Below, in pieces: positions 28,397 to 38,211 of a DNA stretch of 64,000 nucleotides. A program made the position numbers and the translations under genes. This stretch comes from Caulobacteraceae bacterium (GTDB taxonomy: Bacteria > Pseudomonadota > Alphaproteobacteria > Caulobacterales > Caulobacteraceae). Position 1 is the first letter of the stretch. Every line of letters starts with the position of its first letter. The notes below the pieces were generated by a model. That model worked only from the letters and a program-made list of their open reading frames with translations, did no database searches and was not told the origin of the DNA. The stretch covers positions 1 to 64,000 of the forward strand of contig JAIYCQ010000048.1 in NCBI GenBank assembly GCA_027487945.1. The letters run 5' to 3'.

Positions 28397-29107
28397 ATGC
28401 AGCGCTCGATCCTGATCGTCGATGACGACCCCCACATCCGCCAGCTTCTGGCCTTTGCTCTCGCCAAGGCCGGGCTCGCCACCCGCGAGGCCGAGGACGG
28501 CGAGGCGGCGCTGGCGGCCGTGGCGCAACAGCGGCCCGACCTGGTGGTGCTGGACATCAACATGCCCCGGCTCGACGGCCTGGAGGTCTGCCGCCGACTG
28601 CGGGCCCAGGGCGACCTGCCGATCCTGTTCCTCAGCTCCCGCGACGACGAGATCGACCGCGTGCTGGGCATCGAGCTGGGCGCCGACGACTATGTGGTCA
28701 AGCCGTTCAGCCCGCGCGAGGTCACCGCCCGCGTCCAGGCCATCCTGCGCCGGGCCGGCGGCGCCAAGGCCGTCGACGCCGAGGCGCCGGCCGCCCCGGT
28801 GGTGCGCGGCCGGCTGACCCTGAACCTGGACGGCTGGAGCGCCCTGTGGGACGAGCAGGAGGCGGCGCTGACCGTCACCGAGTTCGGCATCCTCAGGACC
28901 CTGGCCGCCGCCCCGGCCAAGGTCTTCACCCGCGACGCCATCATCGACCGCCTGCACGGCCCCGGCTTCGCCATCACCGACCGCACCATCGACAGCCACG
29001 TCCGCAACCTGCGCGGCAAGTTCACGGCGCTGGGCGGGCATGACGTGATCGAGACCCGGGCCGGGGTCGGCTATCGCCTCGGCGCCTGCACCGGCGCGCG
29101 GGCGTGA
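28397..29107 (+). CDS. OmpR/PhoB-family response regulator
   Basis: A 236-residue two-component response regulator. The receiver domain has the acidic pair at residues 10-11, phospho-acceptor D53 ([12 protein letters not shown]) and K102 (VVKPF). The winged-helix DNA-binding domain covers about residues 140-230 ([25 protein letters not shown]). Starts four and three codons upstream (28385, 28388) are also possible. The stop overlaps the kinase start as GTGA, so the pair is co-translated. The regulon is unknown. Confidence 0.93.
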   Translation: MQRSILIVDDDPHIRQLLAFALAKAGLATREAEDGEAALAAVAQQRPDLVVLDINMPRLDGLEVCRRLRAQGDLPILFLSSRDDEIDRVLGIELGADDYVVKPFSPREVTARVQAILRRAGGAKAVDAEAPAAPVVRGRLTLNLDGWSALWDEQEAALTVTEFGILRTLAAAPAKVFTRDAIIDRLHGPGFAITDRTIDSHVRNLRGKFTALGGHDVIETRAGVGYRLGACTGARA

Positions 29108-30687
29108 TCGCGGCGGCCAAGGAGTTCATCAAGGGGCACTGGCCGCGGCTGCGCCTGCGGACCATCCTGCTGATCGTGCTGCTGGTGGTGGCCGCCATGC
29201 CGGTGGCCGGCATGGTGCTGCTACGGGTCTACGAGAACACCCTGGTGCGCCAGACCGAGGTCGAGCTGGTGAGCCAGGGCGCCGCCCTGTCGGCCACGGC
29301 CCAGGCCCTGTGGCCCGGCGCCGGGCCGCCCGCGCGCGCACCGGACAAGGCGGCGCCCGGCTACTACCGCCCCGAAAGCACAGGCATCGACCTGTCGGGA
29401 TCGCCGGTTCTGCCCTCACGCCCCCGGTCGGCCTTCACCGGCACGCCGGCCGATCCTGACGCGCTGGCGGTGCTGCCGGCCCTCGGTCCGATCCTCGACG
29501 AGACCACCCGCACCACACTTGCCTCCGTCGTGGTGATGGATCGTAACGGCCGGGTGGTCCTGGGCCTTGGTGAGGGGCGCAGCCTCGCAGGCCTGCCGGA
29601 GGTCAAGGCAGCGCTGGCCGGCAAGCCGCTGACGGTGATGCGGCGGCTGTCGGACTACCGCAAACGCTATGACTTCGAGTGGCTGAGCCGCGCCTCCGGC
29701 ATCCGCCTGCACCACGCCCGGCCCATTGTCGTAAACGGGCGTGTCGAGGGCGTGCTGCTGCTCTCGCGCTCGCCCCGGGCGCTGTTCCGCGGGCTGTACG
29801 AGGATCGCGGAAAGTTCCTGCTGGGACTGGCCGGGATCATCGTCATCCTGGTGGTGCTGTCCGGGCTGGTCTCGCGTGGCATCACCCGACCGATCGAGGC
29901 CCTGAGCCGCGCCTCGCGCGATGTGGCCTCCGGCGCGGGAGACGTCCCGGCGACTCCCCGCACGGCAGCGGTCGAGATCCGGCAGCTCTATGAGGACTTC
30001 GCGGTCATGGCCGCCGCCATCGCGCGGCGCTCGCGCTATCTGCGCGACTTCGCCGCCGCCGTCAGCCACGAGTTCAAGACCCCTCTGGCCGGGATCACAG
30101 GCGCGGTGGAACTGCTGCAGGACCACGGCGCCACCATGGCGCCCGCCGATCGCCAGCGGTTCCTCGGCAACATCGCCGCCGACAGCGGTCGCCTGAACCA
30201 GCTGGTCACCCGCCTGCTCGATCTGGCGCGGGCAGACATGGCGAGACCCGAGGCCGGCGTGGCCGTCGAGGCGACGCCCTCGGCGCTGCGCGTGGCCGAT
30301 GCGTTGGGCGGACGCGGCATGGCGATCACCCTGGCCATCCCGGACGGGCTGCCGCGCGTCGCCGCGCCGGAAGCGACGCTGGACACGGTGCTGACCGTGC
30401 TGGTGGAGAACAGCCGCCAGGCCGGGGCCACAGCCCTGACGGTCACGGCCTCGGCGCGCGACGGTCGGGTACTGCTGGCGGTGACGGACAATGGGCCGGG
30501 CGTGGCGGAGGGCGACCGCGAGCGGCTGTTCGAGCCCTTCTTCACCAGCCGGCGCGCCGAGGGCGGCACAGGCCTGGGCCTGGCCATCGCCCGGTCGCTG
30601 CTCGCCGCCGGCCAGGGCGAGATCCGCTGCGAACCGTCGCCCGAGGGGGCGAGGTTCGTGGTCTCGTTGCCGGCGGCGGAAGACTAG
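29104..30687 (+). CDS. sensor histidine kinase
   Basis: A 527-residue membrane kinase read from GTG. The first membrane helix is at about residues 19-40, a periplasmic sensor region of about 200 residues follows, then a second helix (about 240-258), HAMP, and the H-box with H322 in AVSHEFKTPL. The ATPase core shows an N-box (VENSRQ), DNGPGV, FEPFF and GTGLGLAIA. It is partner of the preceding response regulator through a GTGA overlap. The layout resembles CreC-type kinases, but the ligand is not predictable. Its stop shares CTAG with the convergent downstream gene. Confidence 0.92.
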   Translation: MIAAAKEFIKGHWPRLRLRTILLIVLLVVAAMPVAGMVLLRVYENTLVRQTEVELVSQGAALSATAQALWPGAGPPARAPDKAAPGYYRPESTGIDLSGSPVLPSRPRSAFTGTPADPDALAVLPALGPILDETTRTTLASVVVMDRNGRVVLGLGEGRSLAGLPEVKAALAGKPLTVMRRLSDYRKRYDFEWLSRASGIRLHHARPIVVNGRVEGVLLLSRSPRALFRGLYEDRGKFLLGLAGIIVILVVLSGLVSRGITRPIEALSRASRDVASGAGDVPATPRTAAVEIRQLYEDFAVMAAAIARRSRYLRDFAAAVSHEFKTPLAGITGAVELLQDHGATMAPADRQRFLGNIAADSGRLNQLVTRLLDLARADMARPEAGVAVEATPSALRVADALGGRGMAITLAIPDGLPRVAAPEATLDTVLTVLVENSRQAGATALTVTASARDGRVLLAVTDNGPGVAEGDRERLFEPFFTSRRAEGGTGLGLAIARSLLAAGQGEIRCEPSPEGARFVVSLPAAED

Positions 30688-31004
30688 GCGGCGGAGTCGG
30701 CGGCGGCCTTGGCGGCGGCCTTGGCGGTAGGCTTGCCGGCCGTCAGCGCGCTGACGGTGACTTCACCGATCTCGACCTTCACGCCCAGGAAGGTCATGCC
30801 GCCGTCGAAGCTGATCTCGTTCTGGGCGACCTCATTGCTGCGCTTGAGCAGCGAGGCGTCGCTGTGCGTCAGGTGCAGCAGCATCGCCTTGCGCTTGACG
30901 CCGCGGCCTTCGGCTTCGGCGATGGCGGCGCGCAGCTCGGAGACGGCGTCACGCTTGCGCATGGGCGGGGTATAGCGGCTCAGGGCCGGGGTCGTCTGGT
31001 TCAT
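30684..31004 (-). CDS. hypothetical protein, 106 residues
   Basis: I do not recognise this family. The product from the ATG of MNQTTPALSRYTPP is soluble, with a helical basic N-terminal part (MRKRDAVSELRAAIAEAEGRGVKRK), a middle segment with HLTHSDASLLKRSNE and a strand-rich GGMTFLGVKVEIGEVTVSA, and an Ala/Lys tail. The frame remains open upstream to 31178, but a start there would extend over the region of the cspA terminator. It converges with the histidine-kinase gene, sharing the last four bases. Confidence 0.65.
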   Translation of the reverse strand: MNQTTPALSRYTPPMRKRDAVSELRAAIAEAEGRGVKRKAMLLHLTHSDASLLKRSNEVAQNEISFDGGMTFLGVKVEIGEVTVSALTAGKPTAKAAAKAAADSAA

Positions 31005-31142
31005 GTCAGGTCGCCTTTCTCCCCCGACGCCCCGCGACGCGGGTCGAGTGTCGGGCAGGACGGCGGTCTGGCGAGTCGCCGGCAGGGCTCGTGAAAGAGC
31101 GTGGAACTTTTCTAGCACGACTCCGCCCGACGCGCCGCACAC

Positions 31143-31175
31143 AAACGAAAAACGGGCCGGCGTGAGCCGACCCGT
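31143..31175 (-). terminator. Rho-independent terminator of the cold-shock gene
   Basis: On the minus strand ACGGGTCGGC and GCCGGCCCGT pair over 10 bp (one G-T), with loop TCAC and a TTTTTCGTTTG tail, 27 bases past the stop. Confidence 0.85.
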
Positions 31176-31201
31176 CATCGTCGTTCAACCGGGGGCGAGG
31201 A

Positions 31202-31414
31202 CTACTCGGCCGCGCCCAGTTGACCGGCGGACATCTTGCCGCTGCGCTGGTCGCGCTCGAGTTCGAAGCTCAGCTTCTGGCCTTCGTAGATCGAACCGAG
31301 CGACGAGCGCTCAACCGCCGACACGTGCACGAAGACGTCGCCGCCGCCGGCGTCAGGTTGGATGAAGCCGAAGCCCTTGGTGGCGTTGAACCACTTAACA
31401 GTACCGGTAGCCAT
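31202..31414 (-). CDS. cspA: CspA-family cold-shock protein
   Basis: A 70-residue single-domain RNA/DNA chaperone. The RNP-1 motif is KGFGFIQ and RNP-2 is VFVHVSAV, in an OB-fold of standard length beginning [14 protein letters not shown]. The gene is monocistronic with a strong terminator. The upstream region to about 31580 is AT-richer than average and is probably the promoter and leader typical of cold-shock genes. Confidence 0.95.
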   Translation of the reverse strand: MATGTVKWFNATKGFGFIQPDAGGGDVFVHVSAVERSSLGSIYEGQKLSFELERDQRSGKMSAGQLGAAE

Positions 31415-31645
31415 TATGTAATTGCCTTGCAGAAAGTCGGTATCACGGCCCGCAAGATGCGGCCGCACGATCAAAACTCTTGTGAGAAGAGAGATTTGCG
31501 TGCCGCCTTTGGAGGCCGCTCGCGAAACTGGTCGAGCCAGAACAATTTTGACGGCCTCAATGGGTCATCTATTACACTGGCGCGCAAGCCGTTTGATTGA
31601 AAGAGACCGGAAGCGGGACCCGGACCCGTCGGGCCGGGGTCGCTG

Positions 31646-33670
31646 CTAGCGCTTCGACGGCGCGATTCCGACCGCGCGATACAGGGCGTCGGGCTCGAAG
31701 ACGACGCCGTCCTTCAGGACCATCACGCCCTTGCGCAGGTCGCCCAGGTCGCGGGACGGATCGCCCTCGACCAGCAGGAGGTCTGCGGCCTTTCCGGGCT
31801 CGATGGACCCGAACCGTCCCTCGGCCCCGACCACCTTCGCCGCGCCGAGCGTGGCCGTGTAGAGGGCGTCGGCCGGGCTCAGACCGGCCGCGACATAAAG
31901 CTCGAGTTCATGCACCAGGGTCAGGCTGGCCGCGCCGCCGTCGGTTCCCGCGACGATCGGCACGCCGGCGTCGTGCAGCCGCTTCAGGAACTGGCCCATA
32001 CGGGCGTAAGAGGCCACGAACCGCGACCGCTCGTCCTCGGTCGTGGCGAACCCCGACCCGGCGAGGCCCCGCCGCACGACCGGCGGCAGGCGGTCGGCGA
32101 CGCTGGCCATGCTCGGCGCCGACGCGCCGCGGCGGCCGGTCAGCGCATCCTCCATGGCGGCCATGGTCGGGTCCAGGGTCGTGCCGCGCTCGCGCAACAG
32201 CGCGACGAACGCGATCACCGCGGGGGAGTCGAGATCCAGCGCCGCGCCCTGCTCGCCCACGGCGGTGAAGCGGACCGGGCTGTTCGTCCTGGCCGCCACC
32301 TCCGGGCCGAGGAAGTTGAGCACCCAGAAGTTGGCGTGCTGCACCTCGTCGTAGCCGGCCACCACGACTTCCTCCATGGTCATGCCCGCAGGCACATGGC
32401 CGCTAACGCGCAGGCCGCGCGCCTTCGCCGCCGCGATCAGCACCGGCATCAGTTCGGGCTTGATCGAGCTATAGAGCTTCACCTGCGGATAGCCCCGGTC
32501 GGCCCAGTCGGCCACAACCCGACGGGCGTCCTCGGGCGTGTCCACCAGCGCCTTGGTCGGACCGGCCAGCGGGCCCTTGCCGTCGATGATGCCGGCCATG
32601 AAGACGCGCGGCCCGATCAGATCGCCAGCGTCGAACGCGGCCTTGCGGGCCGCGAGTTCGTCCGGGTCATTGGCCAGATCGCGCACGCTGGTCACGCCGG
32701 TGGCGATGTCGATCAGCCCGGCAAAGTCGGACGACAGATGCACGTGCATATCGAACAGCCCGGGGACCAGCGTCCGCCCCTTGCCGTCGATCACCTCGGC
32801 GCCGGCGGGAATCCGGGTGGAGCCGGCCCGGCCGACCGCCTCGATCGCGCCGCCGCGCACGATCACCGTCATGCCTGTCCGAAAGGCCCGGGCCTTGGCG
32901 TCGTAGAGCCGCACGTCCTTGAAGGCGATCGCGCCGGTCAGCTTGCGGCCGAGGGTCGCGGCCTGGGCCACGGCCCGGGCGCGGAGGATCTCGTTCTGAG
33001 CGGTCGCCAGCGCGTCAAGGCTGCCGACGAGGTCCTTGCGGGCCACCGACAGCCAGCCGCTGATCTCGGCGAGGAGCTCGCCCTGGTAGTCCAGCCACAG
33101 GGGCCGCGCGTCGTAGCCGAGGCCGCTCACAAGGTAGAGCGTGGCCTCCAGCGGGCCGTCTGCCCCCTGGATCGTCTGCTCGCCGGCCGCCTCGATGCGG
33201 GCGGTTCCGCCGGGCAGCAGGGCCAGTTCACCGCCGGGCGCGCGACGCAACGCCCGGGCCAGCGCCGCGCCGGTCTCCGGGTCGGCCTGGTTGGCGAGAT
33301 AGAAGGCGGTCGCCGGACCGCTTCCTCCGTCCGCGTCGCTCTTCCAGTTGATGGTGTCGCCGGTGCGGCTGGCGGTCTCCGCGACCGGCGTCCTGTAGTA
33401 GCTGAGGCCTTCGACGGTCAGAAAGATCGGCAGACCGTCGGCGTCGACGTTCATCCGGGTGGTCATCTCCGGGCCGCGACCGCGATCGACGAAGTTGAAG
33501 ACGCTCTCGCGAAGCCCGGTGCGGTCTGACCGCACCATCATCGCGCCGCGCTCCTGCCCGGCGATGAAGACGGTGTAGTCGCCGTCGGCGACGGCGGGAC
33601 CGGCCAGCACGGACAGCAGTCCGATCCCGGCGATGAGGCCGCGACGCAGGGCTCCAGACAGTCCGGGCAT
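31646..33670 (-). CDS. secreted amidohydrolase-family metal-dependent hydrolase
   Basis: A 674-residue exported protein: a signal peptide ending about residue 28 (AGPAVADGD), an N-terminal beta-rich domain of about 220 residues, then an amidohydrolase TIM barrel. Metal-site motifs are FDMHVHL, a lysine in PQVKLYSS, SGHVPAG, VQHANF and VAGTDGG. The composite ends with the small beta domain (GKAADLLLVEGDPSRDL). Such enzymes include prolidases and imidazolonepropionase-like hydrolases; the substrate is unknown. It begins directly after the thiS stop (TGAATG), implying co-translation without an obvious functional link. Confidence 0.9.
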   Translation of the reverse strand: MPGLSGALRRGLIAGIGLLSVLAGPAVADGDYTVFIAGQERGAMMVRSDRTGLRESVFNFVDRGRGPEMTTRMNVDADGLPIFLTVEGLSYYRTPVAETASRTGDTINWKSDADGGSGPATAFYLANQADPETGAALARALRRAPGGELALLPGGTARIEAAGEQTIQGADGPLEATLYLVSGLGYDARPLWLDYQGELLAEISGWLSVARKDLVGSLDALATAQNEILRARAVAQAATLGRKLTGAIAFKDVRLYDAKARAFRTGMTVIVRGGAIEAVGRAGSTRIPAGAEVIDGKGRTLVPGLFDMHVHLSSDFAGLIDIATGVTSVRDLANDPDELAARKAAFDAGDLIGPRVFMAGIIDGKGPLAGPTKALVDTPEDARRVVADWADRGYPQVKLYSSIKPELMPVLIAAAKARGLRVSGHVPAGMTMEEVVVAGYDEVQHANFWVLNFLGPEVAARTNSPVRFTAVGEQGAALDLDSPAVIAFVALLRERGTTLDPTMAAMEDALTGRRGASAPSMASVADRLPPVVRRGLAGSGFATTEDERSRFVASYARMGQFLKRLHDAGVPIVAGTDGGAASLTLVHELELYVAAGLSPADALYTATLGAAKVVGAEGRFGSIEPGKAADLLLVEGDPSRDLGDLRKGVMVLKDGVVFEPDALYRAVGIAPSKR

Positions 33671-33871
33671 TCAGCCTCCCCCGATAAACGTCACGATCTC
33701 GAAGCGGTCGTTTTCGAGCACCGGTGTCGCAGCATGCAGGCTGCGGGGCACAATCTCGAGGTTGCGCTCGACGGCGACCTTGCGGGTCTCAAGCCCGAGG
33801 GCCGCGACCAGATCGGCCACGGTGGGAGCGTTCTCGACGTCCCGCTGCTCGCCATTGACGAAGATGCGCAT
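33671..33871 (-). CDS. thiS: sulfur carrier protein ThiS
   Basis: A 66-residue ubiquitin-fold sulfur carrier of thiamin thiazole synthesis. It starts MRIFVNGEQRDV and ends VTFIGGG with the required C-terminal Gly-Gly, which is adenylated and thiocarboxylated. Its partner thiG is 5.4 kb away. The stop codon abuts the ATG of the amidohydrolase gene. An in-frame upstream start (33976) would overlap aroQ and is rejected. Confidence 0.93.
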   Translation of the reverse strand: MRIFVNGEQRDVENAPTVADLVAALGLETRKVAVERNLEIVPRSLHAATPVLENDRFEIVTFIGGG

Positions 33872-33935
33872 GGTCCTGCGCTTGTGACCCCGGCAAAGCA
33901 AAGATACAAGGGCCGCGAAACGACGGCGGGGCCTC

Positions 33936-34391
33936 ATGGGCAAACCCATCCATGTGCTGAGCGGGCCGAACCTCAACCTGTTGGGGACCCGCGAGCCGGA
34001 AATCTACGGACACGAGACGCTGGCCGACGTGCAGGCGCGGTGCGAAGCCCGCGCCGCCGTGCTGGGTCACACGATCCTGTTCCGGCAGTCCAACCACGAA
34101 GGACAGCTGATCGACTGGGTGCAGGAAGCCCGCACCGACGCCTCCGCGCTGATCATCAACCCGGCCGGCTATGGTCACACCTCCGTGGCCCTGCTCGACG
34201 CGCTCAAGACTCTCGCTATACCGATCATCGAATGCCACCTGTCGAACCCGGCCGCGCGCGAAGCGTTTCGTCGGGAGACCTTTGTTTCACTCGCCGCCAC
34301 CGGAGTCGTCTCTGGCTTCGGGGCCGCAAGCTACGAACTGGCGGTGCAAGCCGCCGCCGGCCTGATCGGCGCCCCGCGCGCCTCGGCCTGA
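33936..34391 (+). CDS. aroQ: 3-dehydroquinate dehydratase, type II
   Basis: A 151-residue shikimate-pathway enzyme converting 3-dehydroquinate to 3-dehydroshikimate. Catalytic Y24 is in [10 protein letters not shown]75 and H81 are in NPAGYGHTS, and E99/H101 are in IECHLSN, followed by the arginine pair in AREAFRRET. It is divergent from thiS. It is followed by accB after 25 bases, an arrangement (aroQ-accB-accC) common in many bacteria. Confidence 0.96.
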   Translation: MGKPIHVLSGPNLNLLGTREPEIYGHETLADVQARCEARAAVLGHTILFRQSNHEGQLIDWVQEARTDASALIINPAGYGHTSVALLDALKTLAIPIIECHLSNPAAREAFRRETFVSLAATGVVSGFGAASYELAVQAAAGLIGAPRASA

Positions 34392-34416
34392 CCTGAAAAC
34401 CCTAAGGTAGACGCTT

Positions 34417-34926
34417 ATGACCACGCCCAAGGCCGTTCCCGAGTCCGGCGACGCCGCCCAGACCATCGACACCAAGGTGGTCCGCAAACTGGCCGACATC
34501 CTTAAGGACACCGGCCTCACCGAGATCGAGGTCGAGACCGGCGGCCTGAAGATCCGCGTCGCCCGCGAGCTGACCGCCGCGCCCGCCGCCGCCGTCTACC
34601 AGCCCGTGGCCGCCGCGCCCGCTCCGGCCACGGCCGCCGCCCCTGCCGCCGTCGCCGCGCCGGTTGCGGAAGCCGCCCCGACGGTCGCCGCCGGCGACAA
34701 GGTGAAGTCTCCGATGGTCGGCACCGTCTATCTCGCCGCGCAGCCGGGCGCCGATACCTTCGTCAAGGTCGGACAGTCGGTCGCCGAGGGCCAGACCCTG
34801 CTGATCGTCGAAGCCATGAAGACCATGAACCCGATCCCCTCGCCGCGCGCCGGCAAGATCGTCGAGATCCTGGTGTCTGACGCCCAGCCCGTCGAGTTCG
34901 GCGAGCCCCTCGTCATCATCGAATAG
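34417..34926 (+). CDS. accB: biotin carboxyl carrier protein of acetyl-CoA carboxylase
   Basis: A 169-residue BCCP that carries biotin between carboxylase and carboxyltransferase in fatty-acid synthesis. The N-terminal domain (about 1-50) is followed by an Ala/Pro linker (55-90) and the biotinyl domain with K135 in EAMKTMNPI; Thr replaces the second Met of the usual EAMKMMN, a common variant. It lies 8 bases before accC in the same operon. Confidence 0.96.
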   Translation: MTTPKAVPESGDAAQTIDTKVVRKLADILKDTGLTEIEVETGGLKIRVARELTAAPAAAVYQPVAAAPAPATAAAPAAVAAPVAEAAPTVAAGDKVKSPMVGTVYLAAQPGADTFVKVGQSVAEGQTLLIVEAMKTMNPIPSPRAGKIVEILVSDAQPVEFGEPLVIIE

Positions 34927-34934
34927 GCCCCGCC

Positions 34935-36278
34935 GTGTTCGACAAGATCCTGATCGCCAACCGCGGCGAAATCGCCCTGCGGGTCCACCGCGCCTGCAAG
35001 GAAATGGGCATCGCCACCGTGGCGGTCCACTCCGAGGCCGACGCCAACGGCATGTGGGTCCGGCTGGCCGACGAGAGCGTCTGCATAGGCCCGGCTCCCG
35101 CCGCCAAAAGCTACCTGAACATCCCATCGATCATCGCCGCCTGCGAGATCACCGGGGCCCAGGCCGTCCATCCCGGCTACGGCTTCCTGTCGGAGAACGC
35201 CCGCTTCGCCGAGATCGTGAACGCCCATGGCTTCACCTTCATCGGGCCCAAGCCGGAGCATATCCGGATGATGGGCGACAAGATCACCGCCAAACAGGCC
35301 GTGAAGGACGCCGGCATCCCGGTCGTGCCAGGCTCCGACGGCGGGGTGACGACCGAGGAGGAGGCCTTCGAGGCCGCCGCGAAGATCGGCTTCCCGGTGC
35401 TCATCAAGGCCGCAGCGGGCGGCGGCGGGCGCGGCATGAAGGTCGCAGCCACCCAGGAGGAGCTCTACGAGGCGGTCTCCACGGCACGCTCGGAAGCCCG
35501 TGCGGCCTTCGGCGACGACACCGTCTACATGGAACGCTACCTCCAGACCCCGCGTCACATCGAGCTGCAGGTGGTGGCCGACAGCCACGGCAACGTGGTG
35601 CACCTGGGCGAGCGAGACTGCTCGCTACAGCGCCGCCACCAGAAGGTGCTGGAAGAAGCCCCTTCCCCGGCGCTGAGCGCCGCCGAACGCGCCGCGATCG
35701 GCAAGGTGGTCGTCGACGCCATCCGGGCCATCGGCTACCTGGGCGTGGGCACCATCGAGTTCCTGTGGGAGAACGGCGAGTTCTTCTTCATCGAGATGAA
35801 CACCCGTCTGCAGGTCGAACACCCGGTTACCGAGGCCATCACGGGCATCGATCTGGTCCGCGAGCAGATCCGCATCGCCGCGGGCCTGCCGCTGTCGTTC
35901 ACCCAGGAAGATGTCACCTTCGACGGCCACGCCATCGAGTGCCGGATCAACGCCGAGAACGCCCGCACCTTCACGCCCTCGCCCGGCACGATCACCGGCT
36001 TCCACGCCCCCGGCGGCCTGGGCGTGCGGCTCGATAGCGCCCTCTATGACGGCTATTCGATCCCGCCCTACTACGACAGCCTGATCGGCAAGCTGATCGT
36101 CCACGGCCGCGACCGCGACGAGTGCATCGCCCGCACCCAGCGCTGCCTGAACGAGATGGTGGTCAGCGGCGTGGAGACGACCATCCCGCTGTTCCAGGAC
36201 CTGTTGCAGCAGGCGGACATCCGCAACGGCGACTACAACATCCACTGGCTGGAGAAGTGGATCAAGGCGCAGGGCTAG
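34935..36278 (+). CDS. accC: biotin carboxylase subunit of acetyl-CoA carboxylase
   Basis: A 447-residue ATP-grasp enzyme carboxylating BCCP-biotin. It begins GTG-Phe-Asp ([19 protein letters not shown]), with the glycine-rich ATP loop [11 protein letters not shown] near residue 160, the catalytic region [14 protein letters not shown] near residue 290, and a C-terminal domain of normal length. It is the second gene of accBC. A hairpin of a dispersed type follows directly after the stop. Confidence 0.97.
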   Translation: MFDKILIANRGEIALRVHRACKEMGIATVAVHSEADANGMWVRLADESVCIGPAPAAKSYLNIPSIIAACEITGAQAVHPGYGFLSENARFAEIVNAHGFTFIGPKPEHIRMMGDKITAKQAVKDAGIPVVPGSDGGVTTEEEAFEAAAKIGFPVLIKAAAGGGGRGMKVAATQEELYEAVSTARSEARAAFGDDTVYMERYLQTPRHIELQVVADSHGNVVHLGERDCSLQRRHQKVLEEAPSPALSAAERAAIGKVVVDAIRAIGYLGVGTIEFLWENGEFFFIEMNTRLQVEHPVTEAITGIDLVREQIRIAAGLPLSFTQEDVTFDGHAIECRINAENARTFTPSPGTITGFHAPGGLGVRLDSALYDGYSIPPYYDSLIGKLIVHGRDRDECIARTQRCLNEMVVSGVETTIPLFQDLLQQADIRNGDYNIHWLEKWIKAQG

Positions 36279-36287
36279 CCCCGCGAT

Positions 36288-36317
36288 CGGGGACACGCAC
36301 TGAAGTGCATGTCCCCG
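36288..36317. repeat. dispersed-type palindrome with GGGGACA arms after accC
   Basis: CGGGGACA and TGTCCCCG (8-bp arms) enclose GCAC-TGAA-GTGC with one mismatch pair, a 30-base near-perfect hairpin 9 bases after the accC stop. It shares the 9-mer TCGGGGACA with the larger palindrome at 42398-42460. REP-like behaviour is inferred. Confidence 0.6.
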
Positions 36318-36339
36318 CCCCGTGCGGTATCAACCCTCC

Positions 36340-36990
36340 ATGGCCCATGACGTCTTCGACCTCGAGGAACTGCTCGCCTGCTACCGGCGCGGGGTGTTCC
36401 CGATGGCCGACGCGCGGGAGGACGAGCGGGTCTTCCTGATTGATCCGCAGCGGCGCGGCGTCATCCCGCTCGACGGCTTCCATGTCTCGAAGCGACTGGC
36501 GCGTACGGTGCGGTCAGACCGCTTCGCCGTGACCGTGGACCAGGACTTCCACGCGGTGCTTGAAGCCTGCGCCGAGGCTGCGCCCGGGCGGACCGAGACC
36601 TGGATCAATCACTCCATCCAGAACATGTACGAGGCGCTGCACCGCCAGGGCCGGGCTCACAGTGTCGAGGTGCGGCTGGACGGCGTCCTGGTCGGCGGCC
36701 TCTACGGCGTGTCGCTGGGCAGCGCCTTCTTCGGCGAGAGCATGTTCAGCCGGGCGCGGGACGCCAGCAAGGTGGCGCTCGTCCATCTGGTCGCGCGGCT
36801 GATCGCCGGCGGCTACCGCCTGCTCGACACCCAGTTCCTGACCGAACATCTGACGCAGTTCGGGACGGTGGAGATCAGCCGACAGGTCTATCGCCGCCGG
36901 CTGGACGCGGCGCTGGCGGTCGAGGGTGACTTCTACCGCTTCGATGGAGCCGGCGCGGCCGCCCTGCAGGAGATCAGCCAGGCGTCATAG
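36340..36990 (+). CDS. aat: leucyl/phenylalanyl-tRNA-protein transferase
   Basis: Aat adds Leu or Phe to N-terminal Arg/Lys of proteins, marking them for the ClpS-ClpAP N-end-rule pathway. The 216-residue product from ATG ([12 protein letters not shown]) contains [49 protein letters not shown] and [18 protein letters not shown], all family blocks. A GTG 6 codons earlier is possible. Its last 58 bases overlap the convergent DUF2155 gene. Confidence 0.94.
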   Translation: MAHDVFDLEELLACYRRGVFPMADAREDERVFLIDPQRRGVIPLDGFHVSKRLARTVRSDRFAVTVDQDFHAVLEACAEAAPGRTETWINHSIQNMYEALHRQGRAHSVEVRLDGVLVGGLYGVSLGSAFFGESMFSRARDASKVALVHLVARLIAGGYRLLDTQFLTEHLTQFGTVEISRQVYRRRLDAALAVEGDFYRFDGAGAAALQEISQAS

Positions 36991-37541
36991 ACCGGATGCT
37001 GCAGCGGGTTGAGACCGGGCGAGGAGGCGAACATCCATCCGCGGAACACCTGCCGGGGCGCCGGGGCGGCGCGGCCGGGCGCCGCCTTGGGCTGGGAGTC
37101 GATGGTCATGTAGACGGCCGAGTCCGGCTGCTCCTCGTCGGCGGCCGTCGTCTCACAGGCACGGACCGTGATGATCAGGGTCTTGTACCGGATCGGCTGG
37201 CCCACCGGAGCCTCGAACTTCAGCGACTCGGCGGTGACCTTGTCGATGGCCTGGATAATCGCCGCGCCGCCACGGACGCGCGGCTGGGCGGTTACGGGCT
37301 TTTCGGCGGCCTTGGGTTTGGCGGCCGCCTTGGCGGGCTCTTCCGCTGTGATCGGCGCAGCCGTCGGGGCGGGCGCGGCGGGCTGCACGGGCGGCGGCTC
37401 CTCGGCCGCCGGCGAGGCCGGCTCCGCGGTCGACCCTGCCGGGGTGGCGGGGACCGGCGCGTTGGCCGGTTGCCGGGCCTGCGCCAGGCCCGCGGCCGTC
37501 ACCAGCGCCAGTCCGGCCAGAAGGGTCAGCTTCAGCCGCAT
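36933..37541 (-). CDS. DUF2155 secreted protein
   Basis: A 202-residue alphaproteobacterial protein of unknown function. It has a signal peptide ([22 protein letters not shown]), a Pro/Ala/Glu-rich linker (about 25-90) and a DUF2155 domain with [24 protein letters not shown] and [24 protein letters not shown]. The two cysteines of the domain could form a disulfide. It follows the NDUFA12 gene by 10 bases, as often in alphaproteobacteria, suggesting an envelope or respiratory link (inference). Its 3' end is antisense to aat. Confidence 0.9.
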   Translation of the reverse strand: MRLKLTLLAGLALVTAAGLAQARQPANAPVPATPAGSTAEPASPAAEEPPPVQPAAPAPTAAPITAEEPAKAAAKPKAAEKPVTAQPRVRGGAAIIQAIDKVTAESLKFEAPVGQPIRYKTLIITVRACETTAADEEQPDSAVYMTIDSQPKAAPGRAAPAPRQVFRGWMFASSPGLNPLQHPVYDAWLISCRAAAPAPSKR

Positions 37542-37551
37542 GGAGAGGATC

Positions 37552-37950
37552 CTATTCCGGCGTCCAGGCCTGGTAGTCGCCGGTGGCCTTGTCGCGTTGG
37601 CCCTCGCCGCTGATCGAGCCCTTCGGACGCCAGGCGTGGACCGTACCGGTCAGATTGGGACGATGTTCCTTCTCCCAGGCGCGACGCGGCAGCGGCTGCG
37701 TTGTGGGCGGCTCGTCGAAGGTGTAACGCAGCCAGCCGTGCCAATCGGGCGTCACCTTCGAGGCCTCGGCATAGCCGTTGTAGATCACCCAGCGGCGCTT
37801 GCGCCCCTTGTCATAGCTGTCGCTGTCGTCGCGCGCCTCATAGTACCGGTTGCCCAGTTCATCCTGGCCGACGAAGACGCCGCGGCGTCCGATATGGAAC
37901 TTCTGGCCGATCGTGGCGCCGTTCCACCAGGTGAAGATCGCTTTTAGCAC
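37552..37950 (-). CDS. NADH:ubiquinone oxidoreductase accessory subunit NDUFA12-like
   Basis: A 132-residue homologue of the mitochondrial complex I subunit NDUFA12 (B17.2), found in alphaproteobacteria. The start is taken as the GTG before LKAIFTWWNGATIG. The family core is RRGVFVGQDELGNRYYEARD, then RRWVIYNGYAEASKVTPDWHGWLRY and LPRRAWEKEHRPNLTGT. It is not in the nuo operon but lies in the same window, with the DUF2155 gene downstream. The frame is open upstream with no convincing start, so the start codon is the least certain part. Confidence 0.9.
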   Translation of the reverse strand: MLKAIFTWWNGATIGQKFHIGRRGVFVGQDELGNRYYEARDDSDSYDKGRKRRWVIYNGYAEASKVTPDWHGWLRYTFDEPPTTQPLPRRAWEKEHRPNLTGTVHAWRPKGSISGEGQRDKATGDYQAWTPE

Positions 37951-38211
37951 GCGCTGATCCGGTATTTCTGCAGAGCACGCCAGGCGAAAGTGGTAGCCGG
38001 TTTCGCCGCCCGACGTGCTCGAATCTGAGGAACCTGGAGCCTTCGGCTCCGGGCTGTTGAGGCGCGCGGACCATAGCCTCTGACCCGCCCGGCGTCCAGC
38101 GCGCCGCCCCGCAACATCTTGTGGATGCGACACCACAGGCACGCCATATCTATTGCCCGCCCTCAGCCCGGTCTCTAGCCTTGGCGGAACCTGTGCAGGA
38201 GAGTCGGGCCC

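Noticed and set aside
34795..34830. EAMKTMN in AccB as a defect of the biotinylation site
   Set aside because: The lysine and both flanking methionine positions needed for recognition are kept apart from one Thr, a common variant.
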